NCBI RefSeq assembly: GCF_019977335.1
Contig: NZ_AP024653.1
Span: 310,001 to 374,000 of the forward strand
Length of the DNA stretch: 64,000 nucleotides
Reading direction: 5' to 3'
Origin: Arthrobacter sp. NicSoilB4
GTDB taxonomy: Bacteria; Actinomycetota; Actinomycetes; Actinomycetales; Micrococcaceae
The notes under the pieces were generated by a model that did not search any database, was not told the DNA's origin, and saw nothing but the letters and a program-made list of their open reading frames with translations. Every line of letters starts with the position of its first letter. The first letter of the stretch is position 1. Both the position numbers and the translations under genes were made by a program. Below, piece by piece: positions 33,757 to 41,218 of this stretch.

Positions 33757-34638
33757 TCACCGCAGCGGGCGTGCGGCAGCCTGGATGGCCGCCGCAACCT
33801 CGTCGAGGGCCGCCGATCCGTGCCGCCACTGCTGCCAGTGGAGCGGTACATCCACGTGCGCGGAAGGGTCCAGGGAGACCAGGGTGTGGCGCTTCAGCTC
33901 CTCCGAGACCTCGATTTCGGGGAGCAGCCCCCATCCCATACCCCAGCGGATGGCCTCCCCGAACTCGTGGGCAGCCGGGACATAATGCCGCGGCGGCTGG
34001 AGGTTCTTGCGGCTCACGCCCCGCAGGTAGCGGTCCTGCAGATCGTCCTTGCGGTCGAAGACGATGACGGGTGCGACGGCGAGCGTGTCCGCCGTCGCGC
34101 CGGCGGGAAACCAGCGCGCGGCGAAGCCTGGCGCGCAGACCGGCAGGTAGCGCATGACACCCAGGCGCCGGGATGAGCAGCCCGGCGCAGCCTTTGCCGT
34201 GGTGGTGATGGCGGCGGCTGCGGCGCCGCTGCGCAGGAGCTCCAGCGAATAGTCCTGGTCCTCGCGCAGGATCTCCAGCTGGACCTTGTCCGACACGGCG
34301 GCCAGGCCGGGGAGTGCCCAGGTGTGCAGGGAGTCGCTGTTGATCACGAGGGTCAGCCGGATGCTGGCGGGCTGCGTGCCGGGCTGCAGCTCCTCGGCCA
34401 GATCGGCGGAGAGCATGTCCAGCTGCCGGGCGAAGCGCACCACCGCCTGCCCGGACGGGGTGAGCCCGACAGGGCGGGTCCGTGTCAATACCGGCCGGCC
34501 GACGGCGACTTCGAGGGCGCGGACGCGCTGGCTCACCGCCGACGCCGTGACCAGGAGGTGGCTGGCGGCGGCCTCGAAGCTTCCGTGCGCCACGATGGCG
34601 GCCAGGGTCCGGGCCTGGTCCGGCTGGATGTCGATCAT
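33757..34638 (-). CDS. lysG: LysG/ArgP-type LysR regulator
   Basis: A 293-residue LysR regulator. The HTH is at about 6-60 (TLAAIVAHGSFEAAASHLLV then TASAVSQRVRALE), and LLRSGAAAAAITT and GWGLLPEIEV mark the effector domain of the ArgP/LysG branch. It is divergent from the lysE gene with a 69-base shared region. In Corynebacterium, LysG activates lysE when lysine or arginine accumulates; the arrangement here is the same, so that role is inferred. The long Ala-rich C-terminus is typical. Confidence 0.92.
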   Translation of the reverse strand: MIDIQPDQARTLAAIVAHGSFEAAASHLLVTASAVSQRVRALEVAVGRPVLTRTRPVGLTPSGQAVVRFARQLDMLSADLAEELQPGTQPASIRLTLVINSDSLHTWALPGLAAVSDKVQLEILREDQDYSLELLRSGAAAAAITTTAKAAPGCSSRRLGVMRYLPVCAPGFAARWFPAGATADTLAVAPVIVFDRKDDLQDRYLRGVSRKNLQPPRHYVPAAHEFGEAIRWGMGWGLLPEIEVSEELKRHTLVSLDPSAHVDVPLHWQQWRHGSAALDEVAAAIQAAARPLR

Positions 34639-34707
34639 TAGCTCATCTTATGTTGGCCAAGATTTGTTAACTGGTTTCATGTTCGTGGCGCCCCTACCGT
34701 TGATCCC

Positions 34708-35310
34708 GTGATCCTTTCCCTCGCATCGGGCCTGGCCAGCGGGCTGTCCCTCATCGTCGCCATCGGCGCGCAGAACGCCTTTGTGCTCCGCCAGGGCGTC
34801 CAGCGCTCGCATGTCCTCCTGGTTGTTGCCGTGTGTGCCATATCGGACCTCGTGCTGATTGTGCTGGGCGTGGCCGGCGTGGGCGTCCTCATTGAGCAGG
34901 CACCCGGAGTCCTCGAGGCCGTGCGCTGGGCGGGGGCCGCCTTCCTCCTGGCCTACGGGGCGATGGCCGCAGCTCGGGCAATCCGCGGAACGCAGGTGGC
35001 CCAGCCGGCGGCCGGCAACACGGGAACGTGGGCGGCCGCCCTGGGGACCTGCCTGGCACTGACCTGGCTGAACCCGCACGTCTATCTGGACACCGTGCTG
35101 CTGCTGGGGTCCCTGGCCGGCACCCATGGTGCCGACGGGCGGTGGTGGTTTGCCGCCGGAGCCGGGCTGGGAAGCGTGGCGTGGTTCGCCGCACTGGGCG
35201 CCGGAGCCCGGTTCCTCGCCCCGCTGTTCGCCCGGCCGGGCAGCTGGCGCGTGCTCGACGGCGGTATCGCCTTGGTCATGATCACGCTCGCTGTCATGCT
35301 CGTAACCTGA
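34708..35310 (+). CDS. lysE: LysE basic-amino-acid exporter
   Basis: A 200-residue exporter with six segments. The start has the LysE motif (GLSLIVAIGAQNAFVLRQG), and a second conserved motif TWLNPHVYLDTVLLLG is clear; both separate true LysE from the RhtB branch. It exports lysine and arginine. The GTG start has no visible ribosome-binding site; TACCGT lies 7 bases upstream, so a leaderless transcript is possible. Its regulator gene is divergent and adjacent. Confidence 0.93.
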   Translation: MILSLASGLASGLSLIVAIGAQNAFVLRQGVQRSHVLLVVAVCAISDLVLIVLGVAGVGVLIEQAPGVLEAVRWAGAAFLLAYGAMAAARAIRGTQVAQPAAGNTGTWAAALGTCLALTWLNPHVYLDTVLLLGSLAGTHGADGRWWFAAGAGLGSVAWFAALGAGARFLAPLFARPGSWRVLDGGIALVMITLAVMLVT

Positions 35311-35366
35311 GATAGTCAGCAGTCCCGTTTTAACACCGCAGAACACAGCCGACAAAGGAACCGTCC

Positions 35367-36005
35367 ATGTACGTCCCCTCGCATTTCGCCGCCGACCAGG
35401 ACGCTGTCAGGGATTTGCTCTCGAACCCCGGGGCGGCCAACCTGGTGACGTCGACGGAGCAGGGCCTGCTCGCCACCTTGCTGCCGTTCGTCTATGACCC
35501 GGAGGTGGGCGAGCGCGGGGCGCTGCTGGGCCATGTTGCCCGCAACAACGATCAGTGGCGGCTGCCGGCGCTGGGTGAATCCCTGGTCATCATCCAGCGC
35601 TCCGACGCGTACATCTCCCCGAACTGGTACGCCACCAAGGCCGAGCACGGCCGCGTGGTGCCGACGTGGAACTACACCACCGCCCACGCCTACGGCAGGC
35701 TCGTCATCCACGACGACCCGGCCTGGGTGGAAGACCTAGTGCGGCGGCTGACCACGCTGCACGAGGCAGCCTCGGACCGGCCCTGGGCCGTGGACGATGC
35801 GCCCGCGCGTTTCATCGCCGGCCAGCTCCGGGCGATTGTCGGCGTCGAGCTTGTCATCACGAGGGTTGAAGCGAAACGCAAGCTCAGCCAGAACCGGACG
35901 GATGCCGACATTGACGGCGTCGTCGCGGGTTTGCGGGCCAAGGGGGATCTGGCGTCGGCCGCCGATGTGGAGCGGACGCAGCAGGACCGAGCCCAGCGAA
36001 GCTGA
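35367..36005 (+). CDS. PaiB-family FMN-binding protein
   Basis: A 212-residue protein of the PaiB family, in which members bind FMN; the Bacillus member represses sporulation and degradative genes. The N-terminal motif MYVPSHFAADQD, the GLLATLLPFVYDPEVGERG stretch, and AYISPNWYATKAEHGRVVPT (residues about 79-98) are diagnostic. It lies 56 bases after lysE on the same strand and may be cotranscribed. Despite the family name, DNA binding is doubtful for many members. Confidence 0.9.
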   Translation: MYVPSHFAADQDAVRDLLSNPGAANLVTSTEQGLLATLLPFVYDPEVGERGALLGHVARNNDQWRLPALGESLVIIQRSDAYISPNWYATKAEHGRVVPTWNYTTAHAYGRLVIHDDPAWVEDLVRRLTTLHEAASDRPWAVDDAPARFIAGQLRAIVGVELVITRVEAKRKLSQNRTDADIDGVVAGLRAKGDLASAADVERTQQDRAQRS

Positions 36006-36164
36006 GCACCGCGAAATGGGCGGCGTCCGCCGATTTTGGATAATCCGGGGGTCTGCCCTTATAGTTTTATAGTCCAGTTCGGAGGAACCCGAAAGGACAA
36101 AAACGGAAGGCTTCGGCCCTTAATTTTTGCCTTTGTTTAGTGGTTTGTACCGGATGGCGTCCTG

Positions 36165-36237
36165 GCCCCCATCGTCTAGCGGCCTAGGACACCGCCCTTT
36201 CACGGCGGCGGCACGGGTTCGAATCCCGTTGGGGGTA
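36165..36237 (+). tRNA. tRNA-Glu (TTC)
   Basis: The acceptor stem GCCCCCA pairs with TGGGGGT (one G-T pair). D-loop, the anticodon stem CCGCC/GGCGG with loop CTTTCAC (anticodon TTC), and the T-arm with GGTTCGAATC are all present. CCA is not encoded. Confidence 0.97.
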
Positions 36238-36332
36238 CGCAAGGAACTGGTCAAACCGGGTGTGAAAGTCTGGTAGGCTAAAGGCCTTGAAAAATTGCGG
36301 TAGCGATACCGCAGACAAGAAATAAATAGCAA

Positions 36333-36406
36333 GGCCCTGTAGCGCAGTTGGTTAGCGCGCCGCCCTGTCACGGCGGAGGTCGCGGGTTCAAGTCCCGTCA
36401 GGGTCG
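36333..36406 (+). tRNA. tRNA-Asp (GTC)
   Basis: The acceptor stem GGCCCTG pairs with CAGGGTC, one G-T pair. The anticodon stem CCGCC/GGCGG encloses CTGTCAC (anticodon GTC); the T-arm contains GGTTCAAGTC. CCA is not encoded. Confidence 0.97.
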
Positions 36407-36454
36407 CTCTGATTGCCAGAAGAAATTCCGGCTCTCATGGTGACACGTCACCTA

Positions 36455-36530
36455 GGCTCTGTAGCTCAGTTGGTAGAGCGTTCGACTGAAAATCGAAAGG
36501 TCACCGGATCGACGCCGGTCGGAGCCACCA
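36455..36530 (+). tRNA. tRNA-Phe (GAA), CCA encoded
   Basis: The acceptor stem GGCTCTG pairs with CGGAGCC with one wobble pair. The anticodon stem TTCGA/TCGAA encloses CTGAAAA (anticodon GAA). The 3' end ACCA is present in DNA, unlike the two upstream tRNAs. Confidence 0.97.
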
Positions 36531-36536
36531 CTGGGA

Positions 36537-36573
36537 AGCATCAGTTCTTCGGAACTGGTGCTTTTCTTCTTTT
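36537..36573 (+). terminator. Rho-independent terminator of the tRNA cluster
   Basis: AGCATCAGTTC pairs with GAACTGGTGCT around a TTCG tetraloop and is followed by a T-rich run TTTTCTTCTTTT. It lies 6 bases after tRNA-Phe, so the three tRNAs are probably one transcript. Confidence 0.9.
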
Positions 36574-36576
36574 GAC

Positions 36577-36641
36577 CCCGTCGACTGCTCCGTAAGTGCC
36601 CTTATGGGCCTTCAAAAGGGCGGTTACGGAGCAACCGATGG
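36577..36641. repeat. TGCTCCGTAA-type palindromic element, copy C
   Basis: Arms 36577-36603 and 36616-36641 pair imperfectly around a 12-base loop; the core ACTGCTCCGTAA resembles copies A and B. It follows directly after the tRNA terminator, so its role is unlikely to be primary termination of the tRNAs. Confidence 0.8.
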
Positions 36642-36779
36642 AAGGCCGACGGCGGCGGCCGGTTTGGGGGCTGGCCAACCGGCCGGGCTAGACTCGCACG
36701 CTGGGGAAAGAACGCCAAGACCGCCGGCAGCGTGATCGGGCCGGCGGTGCAATCTCAACCGAAAAGTGATTCCAACAAC

Positions 36780-37235
36780 GTGATTTCGAATAATGCTGCA
36801 CGCCCGCTGACCGTATGCGCCCTCCTGGCGGCCCTCGCCCTCACTGCCTGCTCGGCGCCGGAAGCCGGCGGCGCGCCGTCGTCCGGGGCCGCCAGCCCCT
36901 CGCCGTCGTCCGCGACCGCGAGCCCCAGCAAGTCCTCCGGCCCCTGGGGCGACTTCGCCACGGCAGCCGAGGCCTGCACAACCATTTCCGAACAGGCCAC
37001 CGGATCCACCCTGCTTCCGCTCTCGGCGGCGCAGAGCTCGGCGGCCCAGCTGGAGCAGACCAAAGCCGAGCTGACCCGCACTGCGGAACGCGCCCCGGAC
37101 AGCATCAAGGCGGACTTCACCACCCTCAGCCAGGTGGCCATCGCCGGCATCAAGGACCAGACGGTCTTCTCCAGCGGAAAACTCCAGAACGCCATGGCTC
37201 CGGTGCAGACCTGGCTCGCCACGAACTGCGGGTAG
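36780..37235 (+). CDS. Small secreted lipoprotein
   Basis: About 151 residues from a GTG at 36780; an upstream GTG at 36732 would give an atypically long n-region. The lipobox is LALTAC (Cys near residue 22), followed by a Ser/Pro/Ala linker, then a helical part with ACTTISEQATG and LAATNCG-like end (the C-terminal Cys may pair with the earlier Cys). I do not recognise a family. It is a stand-alone gene with its own hairpin terminator, between the tRNA cluster and the Asp23 operon. Confidence 0.75.
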   Translation: MISNNAARPLTVCALLAALALTACSAPEAGGAPSSGAASPSPSSATASPSKSSGPWGDFATAAEACTTISEQATGSTLLPLSAAQSSAAQLEQTKAELTRTAERAPDSIKADFTTLSQVAIAGIKDQTVFSSGKLQNAMAPVQTWLATNCG

Positions 37236-37254
37236 CGGGCCTGTTCAGCCCGCT
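37234..37254 (+). terminator. Hairpin after the lipoprotein gene
   Basis: AGCGGGC and GCCCGCT pair around CTGTTCA, overlapping the stop codon of the lipoprotein gene. There is no T-run, so it is a weak or non-canonical terminator. Confidence 0.5.
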
Positions 37255-37387
37255 TCCGGGGGCGATAGCCTAGGCGGGCCGGGCACCGGCGCGATTTCCC
37301 GGACGGGGCACGGCCTTCCCCGGGCCAGGCGGCCACCTTGCCGGGTGCAGGTACTAGGGTGGTCACAAAGAGAAGGGGGAGTGCCTC

Positions 37388-37852
37388 ATGGAATACCAGA
37401 ATCCTCAGCCCGGAGCGGTCCCGGTGCCCGAGCCAGCCACGGCCGCGCCGATGCCCGGCGCCGGCCGCACCGTCATTTCCGAAAACGCCGTCGCGAAGGT
37501 TGCAGGCATCGCCGCCCGCGCAGTCCCCGGCGTCTACTCCCTGGGTTCCGGTCCGTCCCGCGCGCTCGGCGCCTTCCGTGACGCGGTGGGCAGCTCGGAT
37601 CACGCCGCCGGCGTCCGCGCCGAGGTCGGCGAAACCCAGGTCGCCGTCGACATTGACCTGGTGGCGCTCTATGGCACGCCCCTTCACGCCCTGGCAGACC
37701 AGATTCGTGCCGCCGTGTATGCGGCTGTCGAGGAACTCGTTGGACTCCAGGTCATCGAAGTCAACATCGAGATCAACGATGTCTACGTCCCCGGCCCGGC
37801 GAAGCCCGGCACCGCGGCGGAGACCCGGCCCGCGAGGGAGGCAATCCAGTGA
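37388..37852 (+). CDS. Asp23/Gls24-family envelope stress protein
   Basis: A 154-residue protein with a disordered N-terminus (about 1-26) and an Asp23 domain (about 27-135; TVISENAVAKVAGIAARAVPG then VIEVNIEINDVYV). GGGGGAG precedes the ATG. In firmicutes Asp23 is tethered to the membrane by AmaP and is induced by alkaline stress; here the same partners follow in one operon. It is the first gene, and its stop overlaps the next start (GTGA). Confidence 0.92.
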   Translation: MEYQNPQPGAVPVPEPATAAPMPGAGRTVISENAVAKVAGIAARAVPGVYSLGSGPSRALGAFRDAVGSSDHAAGVRAEVGETQVAVDIDLVALYGTPLHALADQIRAAVYAAVEELVGLQVIEVNIEINDVYVPGPAKPGTAAETRPAREAIQ

Positions 37853-38040
37853 ACCTGACCGTGGTGGGGATCGCAGTGGGCGCGTTCGTGGCGTTTATGT
37901 CGTTCCAGTTTGGCGTCTGGGGATTCCTGGGCGCCCTGCTGTTCATGGGGATCGGAGCCCTGCTGGGCCGCGCGGCGGAAGGGAAACTGGACCTTCGCAG
38001 CGTGCTTGACGCCCTCACGGGCCGGCGTTCCTCCTCATGA
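37849..38040 (+). CDS. DUF2273-like small membrane protein
   Basis: A 63-residue protein with two close hydrophobic segments (about 4-22 and 22-40) and a basic C-terminus (GKLDLRSVLDALTGRRSSS). Small DUF2273 proteins are constant partners of Asp23 genes in both firmicutes and actinobacteria; their role is unknown. It starts at a GTG that overlaps the previous stop by 4 bases, and its own stop overlaps the next start. Confidence 0.85.
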   Translation: MNLTVVGIAVGAFVAFMSFQFGVWGFLGALLFMGIGALLGRAAEGKLDLRSVLDALTGRRSSS

Positions 38041-38417
38041 GCGGCCCGGCACCTGCTGCCCACGCCGCCGCGATGGCCGGGCACACCCGGATCAGCACCC
38101 AGGCGCTGACCAGTGTGGCGCAGGCCGCCGCGGCAGAAGCCCTCGGCGTTCCGCCGCAGGAAGTCCGGGCGGAGTGGTCCGACGACGACGGGCTCCTGGC
38201 CTTGTCCCTGGTCTCACCGATCACCGTGCCCCCGCTCACCACAGTCGTGCGGGACGCCGGACGGGTCGCAGGCCTCGGCGGCTCCATCTGGGACCGGGCC
38301 GTGGCCGCCAAAGCGGACATCCTGCACCGCGTGACCGAGCTCAGCGGTGCCCGGCTGAGCAGGGTGGACATTCGGATCGGCGGCGCCAGCATGAGTGAAG
38401 GAGGGCGCGTCCATTGA
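38037..38417 (+). CDS. Asp23-related small protein
   Basis: A 126-residue protein. The middle (ISTQALTSVAQAAAAEALG) and the end (RVTELSGARLSRVDIRIGG) follow the pattern of a compact Asp23-like domain, and the gene is in the place where actinobacterial operons carry a second Asp23-like subunit. The similarity is faint. Overlaps of 4 bases exist on both sides. It probably acts with the first Asp23 protein. Confidence 0.75.
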   Translation: MSGPAPAAHAAAMAGHTRISTQALTSVAQAAAAEALGVPPQEVRAEWSDDDGLLALSLVSPITVPPLTTVVRDAGRVAGLGGSIWDRAVAAKADILHRVTELSGARLSRVDIRIGGASMSEGGRVH

Positions 38418-39088
38418 GCCACAACACCGGACACGATCCCGGCCACGGAAGCTACGCCCCGCCAGCCCCCGGCGCAGCACCCTCGGTCGGCAGTGAAGCC
38501 CCTGCCCGGGACGGCGTCGCCGGCATGGAGGCGATCCTGAAACGCGAGACCCACTCCTCAAGGGCCGTCGCCTCCATTATCGCCGCCGGACTCGTGGCCG
38601 GGCTGTGCGGTTATGCCCTCCTGGAAACCGCGGTCCGGGCCGTCGGACAGCCGCCCTGGCTGGTTGACCCATTGGCCGCGGCGGAGCAGGCTGTGGCACT
38701 CCCAAACGGGGTCCCGCCACTCTTGCTCGGCGTCATCGGCGCAGTAGTTGTGATGGCAGGGCTCTTCTTCTTCCTGAACGCGGTGTTGCCCGGACGGCGG
38801 GCCCGCCACATCTTGCGGGACCGCCGCGCCGCCGTCGTCGTGGACGACGAAGTGATTGCCTCCGCGCTGGCACGCCGCGCGCGGGTGGCAGCCAACGTGA
38901 GCCAGGAACAGGTGATGGTGACGGTGTCCCGGCAGCAGGTGCAGGTCAACGTCCGGCCGACCTCCGGCGTACCGCTGCGCCCGGATGCCGTCCTCGGCGC
39001 CGTACAGGATGAGCTCCGGGACATGGCACTGTCCCCCTCGCCGGATGTGCGGATCAATGTGGCATCGACCGGGGTGGTCGGCGCATGA
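38414..39088 (+). CDS. DUF6286-type membrane protein
   Basis: A 224-residue protein starting at a TTG that overlaps the previous stop by 4 bases. A disordered N-terminus (1-50) is followed by two membrane segments (about 56-78 and 100-121) and a C-terminal domain of about 95 residues (ILRDRRAAVVVDDEVIASAL then QVQVNVRPTSG) resembling the Asp23-family fold. Actinobacterial Asp23 operons commonly include this protein; its role is unknown. It may provide a second membrane anchor. Confidence 0.82.
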   Translation: MSHNTGHDPGHGSYAPPAPGAAPSVGSEAPARDGVAGMEAILKRETHSSRAVASIIAAGLVAGLCGYALLETAVRAVGQPPWLVDPLAAAEQAVALPNGVPPLLLGVIGAVVVMAGLFFFLNAVLPGRRARHILRDRRAAVVVDDEVIASALARRARVAANVSQEQVMVTVSRQQVQVNVRPTSGVPLRPDAVLGAVQDELRDMALSPSPDVRINVASTGVVGA

Positions 39089-39696
39089 ACGGCACTCCCA
39101 GGATCCTCAACAGGATACTCATCGGCGTCCTCGGCCTGAAGCTCCTCGCCATCGGAGCCCTGCTGATCCTGCTTGCCACGGTGCCGCCGGTCGCTGTGTG
39201 GTGGCAGGGCTGGTCCGCCGGCGTCTGGAGCATCTGGCGTGATCTCTTCGAACGTACGCGCTTCCCGGGGCGTTCGGAGAGCTGGCTCTGGATTGTGGTG
39301 GTACTCGTACTGCTCCTGGTGATCGGCGCCATGGTGGCGTGGGTCGCGCAGCAGGGCAAGGGCCGGTCCAACCTGCTGGTGTCCGAGGAGGACCCGGGCG
39401 AAGTTCCGGGAAACGTCAGGATCGGAAGCGGCGTGGCCGAGCAGGCGCTCCGGGCCGCCCTGGCGGACCGTCCGGACCTGGCCGGAACAACGGTGGCCAC
39501 GTACGATTTCCGCGGCGAACCGGGCCTGCGGATCAGGATCCAGCCCCGCCAGGGCGTGGCCCCGCACCGGCTCGCGGCCGACGTGTCCGCCCTCGTGGAG
39601 GCACTCGACGTCGTACTAGGCAAGCGCACTCCGGTACTCATCCACATCGCCTCCGGCGCGCGGTCAAGGTTCGGGCGGGCCGAACGGGTCCGCTGA
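39085..39696 (+). CDS. amaP: AmaP-type membrane anchor of Asp23
   Basis: A 203-residue protein with two N-terminal membrane segments (about 9-29 and 70-92; ILIGVLGLKLLAIGALLILL) and a cytoplasmic region of about 110 residues. In firmicutes AmaP holds Asp23 at the membrane. It is the last gene of the operon, starting 4 bases inside the previous gene, and a hairpin follows. This assignment rests on topology and operon context rather than strong motifs. Confidence 0.82.
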   Translation: MNGTPRILNRILIGVLGLKLLAIGALLILLATVPPVAVWWQGWSAGVWSIWRDLFERTRFPGRSESWLWIVVVLVLLLVIGAMVAWVAQQGKGRSNLLVSEEDPGEVPGNVRIGSGVAEQALRAALADRPDLAGTTVATYDFRGEPGLRIRIQPRQGVAPHRLAADVSALVEALDVVLGKRTPVLIHIASGARSRFGRAERVR

Positions 39697-39730
39697 CTCC
39701 GGCCGTGAGCTTTCCGCAACAACTTGGCGC

Positions 39731-39755
39731 GCCCGTCGCGAGCGGGCCGACGGGC
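39731..39755 (+). terminator. Hairpin after the Asp23/AmaP operon
   Basis: GCCCGTCG pairs perfectly with CGACGGGC around a 9-base loop, 35 bases past the amaP stop. There is no T-run. Confidence 0.5.
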
Positions 39756-39831
39756 CGCCATCCCCTGAGATGGCGCGGATTGTCGCATCCAACGGCGGAT
39801 CGGAATAGGATCTCCTTTCCATAAAGGTTCG

Positions 39832-39847
39832 ATGTAAACGCTTGCAT
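39832..39847. promoter_or_regulatory. LacI-type operator before the sugar ABC operon
   Basis: ATGTAAACGCTTGCAT is a near-palindrome with the central CG and TGNAA spacing typical of LacI/GalR operators. It lies 86 bases upstream of the solute-binding gene. The LacI-family gene at the end of the operon is the likely ligand. Confidence 0.7.
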
Positions 39848-39868
39848 TCCTCACCGGAAGTTGATTAC

Positions 39869-39884
39869 TGTGATGCTCACCACA
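39869..39884. promoter_or_regulatory. CRP/GlxR-type site before the sugar ABC operon
   Basis: TGTGATGCTCACCACA matches the TGTGA-N6-TCACA palindrome with one mismatch in the right arm, 49 bases upstream of the solute-binding gene. This suggests catabolite control on top of LacI regulation. Confidence 0.5.
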
Positions 39885-39933
39885 GCAACGCACCGCCGTT
39901 TTTTGTCCGGTACTCAGCGAGGAGCCCCCCAGT

Positions 39934-41211
39934 ATGAAAACATCGAAGTTTCTACTTCCCGTAGCCACAGCAGGCGTTCTAGCCCTTACCCTTTCCGCTT
40001 GTGGCGGTGGAGGCGGTTCGACCGCCGGCGCCGACGCAGAGCAAGGCCTCGACGGCCGCGGCCCCATCACGTACGTCCAGGGCAAGGACAACAGCAACGT
40101 GGTCCGCCCGCTGATCGAGAAGTGGAATGCTGCCCACCCGAACGAGAAGGTCACGTTCAAGGAGCAGACCGACCAGGCCGACCAGCAGCACGATGACCTG
40201 GTCCAGAACTTCCAGGCCAAGAACGCAAACTACGACGTCGTCAGCGTCGACGTTGTGTGGACCGCCGAGTTCGCCGCCAAGGGCTGGCTCCAGCCGCTCA
40301 AGGACAAAATGAAGCTGGACACCTCGGCGATGCTGAAGCCGACGGTCGACAGTGCCTCTTACAAGGGCACGCTCTATGCGGCCCCGCAAAACTCCGACGG
40401 CGGCATCCTCTACTACCGCAAGGACCTCGTCCCCACGGCGCCCAAGACCTGGGACGAGATGATGGGTATGTGCTCCATCGCCAAGGCGAACAACATCGGT
40501 TGCTTCGCCGGCCAGTACGCCAAGTACGAGGGCCTCACCGTAAACACGTCTGAGGCCATCAACTCCGCCGGCGGCTCCGTGCTGAACGCGGAAGGCAAGC
40601 CGAGCCTGAACACCCCTGAGGCCAAGGCCGGCCTCGAAACTCTGACCAAGGCATACGCCGACGGAAGCATCCCGAAGGAAGCCATCACCTTCCAGGAGGA
40701 GCAGGGCCGCCAGGCCTTCCAGGACGGCAAACTCCTGTTCCACCGCAACTGGCCCTACGTCTACAACCTGGCGACGACGGAAGGTTCCTCCAAGGTGAAG
40801 GACGTCCTCGGCATGACCGCGCTGGTCGGCGCGGACGGCCCCGGTGCATCCTCCCTGGGCGGGCACAGTGCCGGAATGAGCGTTTACTCAAAGAACAAGG
40901 CCACGGCCCTGGATTTCCTCAAGTTCCTCACCTCTGAGGAGACCCAGAAGTTCTACGCCACCCAGGGTTCACTTGCCCCGGTCCTCGGCGCGCTGTATGA
41001 CGACCAGGAGCTCGTCACGAAGCTGCCGTACCTGCCGGTGCTGAAGACCTCGATCGAGAACGCCGTGCCGCGTCCGGTTACCCCGTTCTACCCGGCCGTC
41101 ACCAAGGCCATCCAGGAAAATGCCTACGCTGCGATCAAGGGCGAAAAGACCGTAGATGCGGCCTTGTCCGACATGCAGAAGTCCATCGAGTCCGCTAGCG
41201 CGGGACAGTAG
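39934..41211 (+). CDS. Sugar ABC transporter solute-binding lipoprotein
   Basis: A 425-residue extracellular lipoprotein. The signal peptide ends in the lipobox LTLSAC (Cys about 23) with a Gly-rich spacer. The body is of MalE-type cluster, with KWNAAHPNEKVTFKEQTDQ and APQNSDGGILYYRKDLVP; these resemble trehalose/maltose-type binding proteins in actinobacteria. It is the first gene of an operon with two permeases. Ligand is inferred to be a di- or oligosaccharide. Confidence 0.92.
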   Translation: MKTSKFLLPVATAGVLALTLSACGGGGGSTAGADAEQGLDGRGPITYVQGKDNSNVVRPLIEKWNAAHPNEKVTFKEQTDQADQQHDDLVQNFQAKNANYDVVSVDVVWTAEFAAKGWLQPLKDKMKLDTSAMLKPTVDSASYKGTLYAAPQNSDGGILYYRKDLVPTAPKTWDEMMGMCSIAKANNIGCFAGQYAKYEGLTVNTSEAINSAGGSVLNAEGKPSLNTPEAKAGLETLTKAYADGSIPKEAITFQEEQGRQAFQDGKLLFHRNWPYVYNLATTEGSSKVKDVLGMTALVGADGPGASSLGGHSAGMSVYSKNKATALDFLKFLTSEETQKFYATQGSLAPVLGALYDDQELVTKLPYLPVLKTSIENAVPRPVTPFYPAVTKAIQENAYAAIKGEKTVDAALSDMQKSIESASAGQ

Positions 41212-41218
41212 TTCAGCC

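Noticed and set aside
36165..36641. An integrated element at the tRNA cluster
   Set aside because: No integrase, no duplicated tRNA 3' ends and no change in gene content or composition beside the tRNAs.
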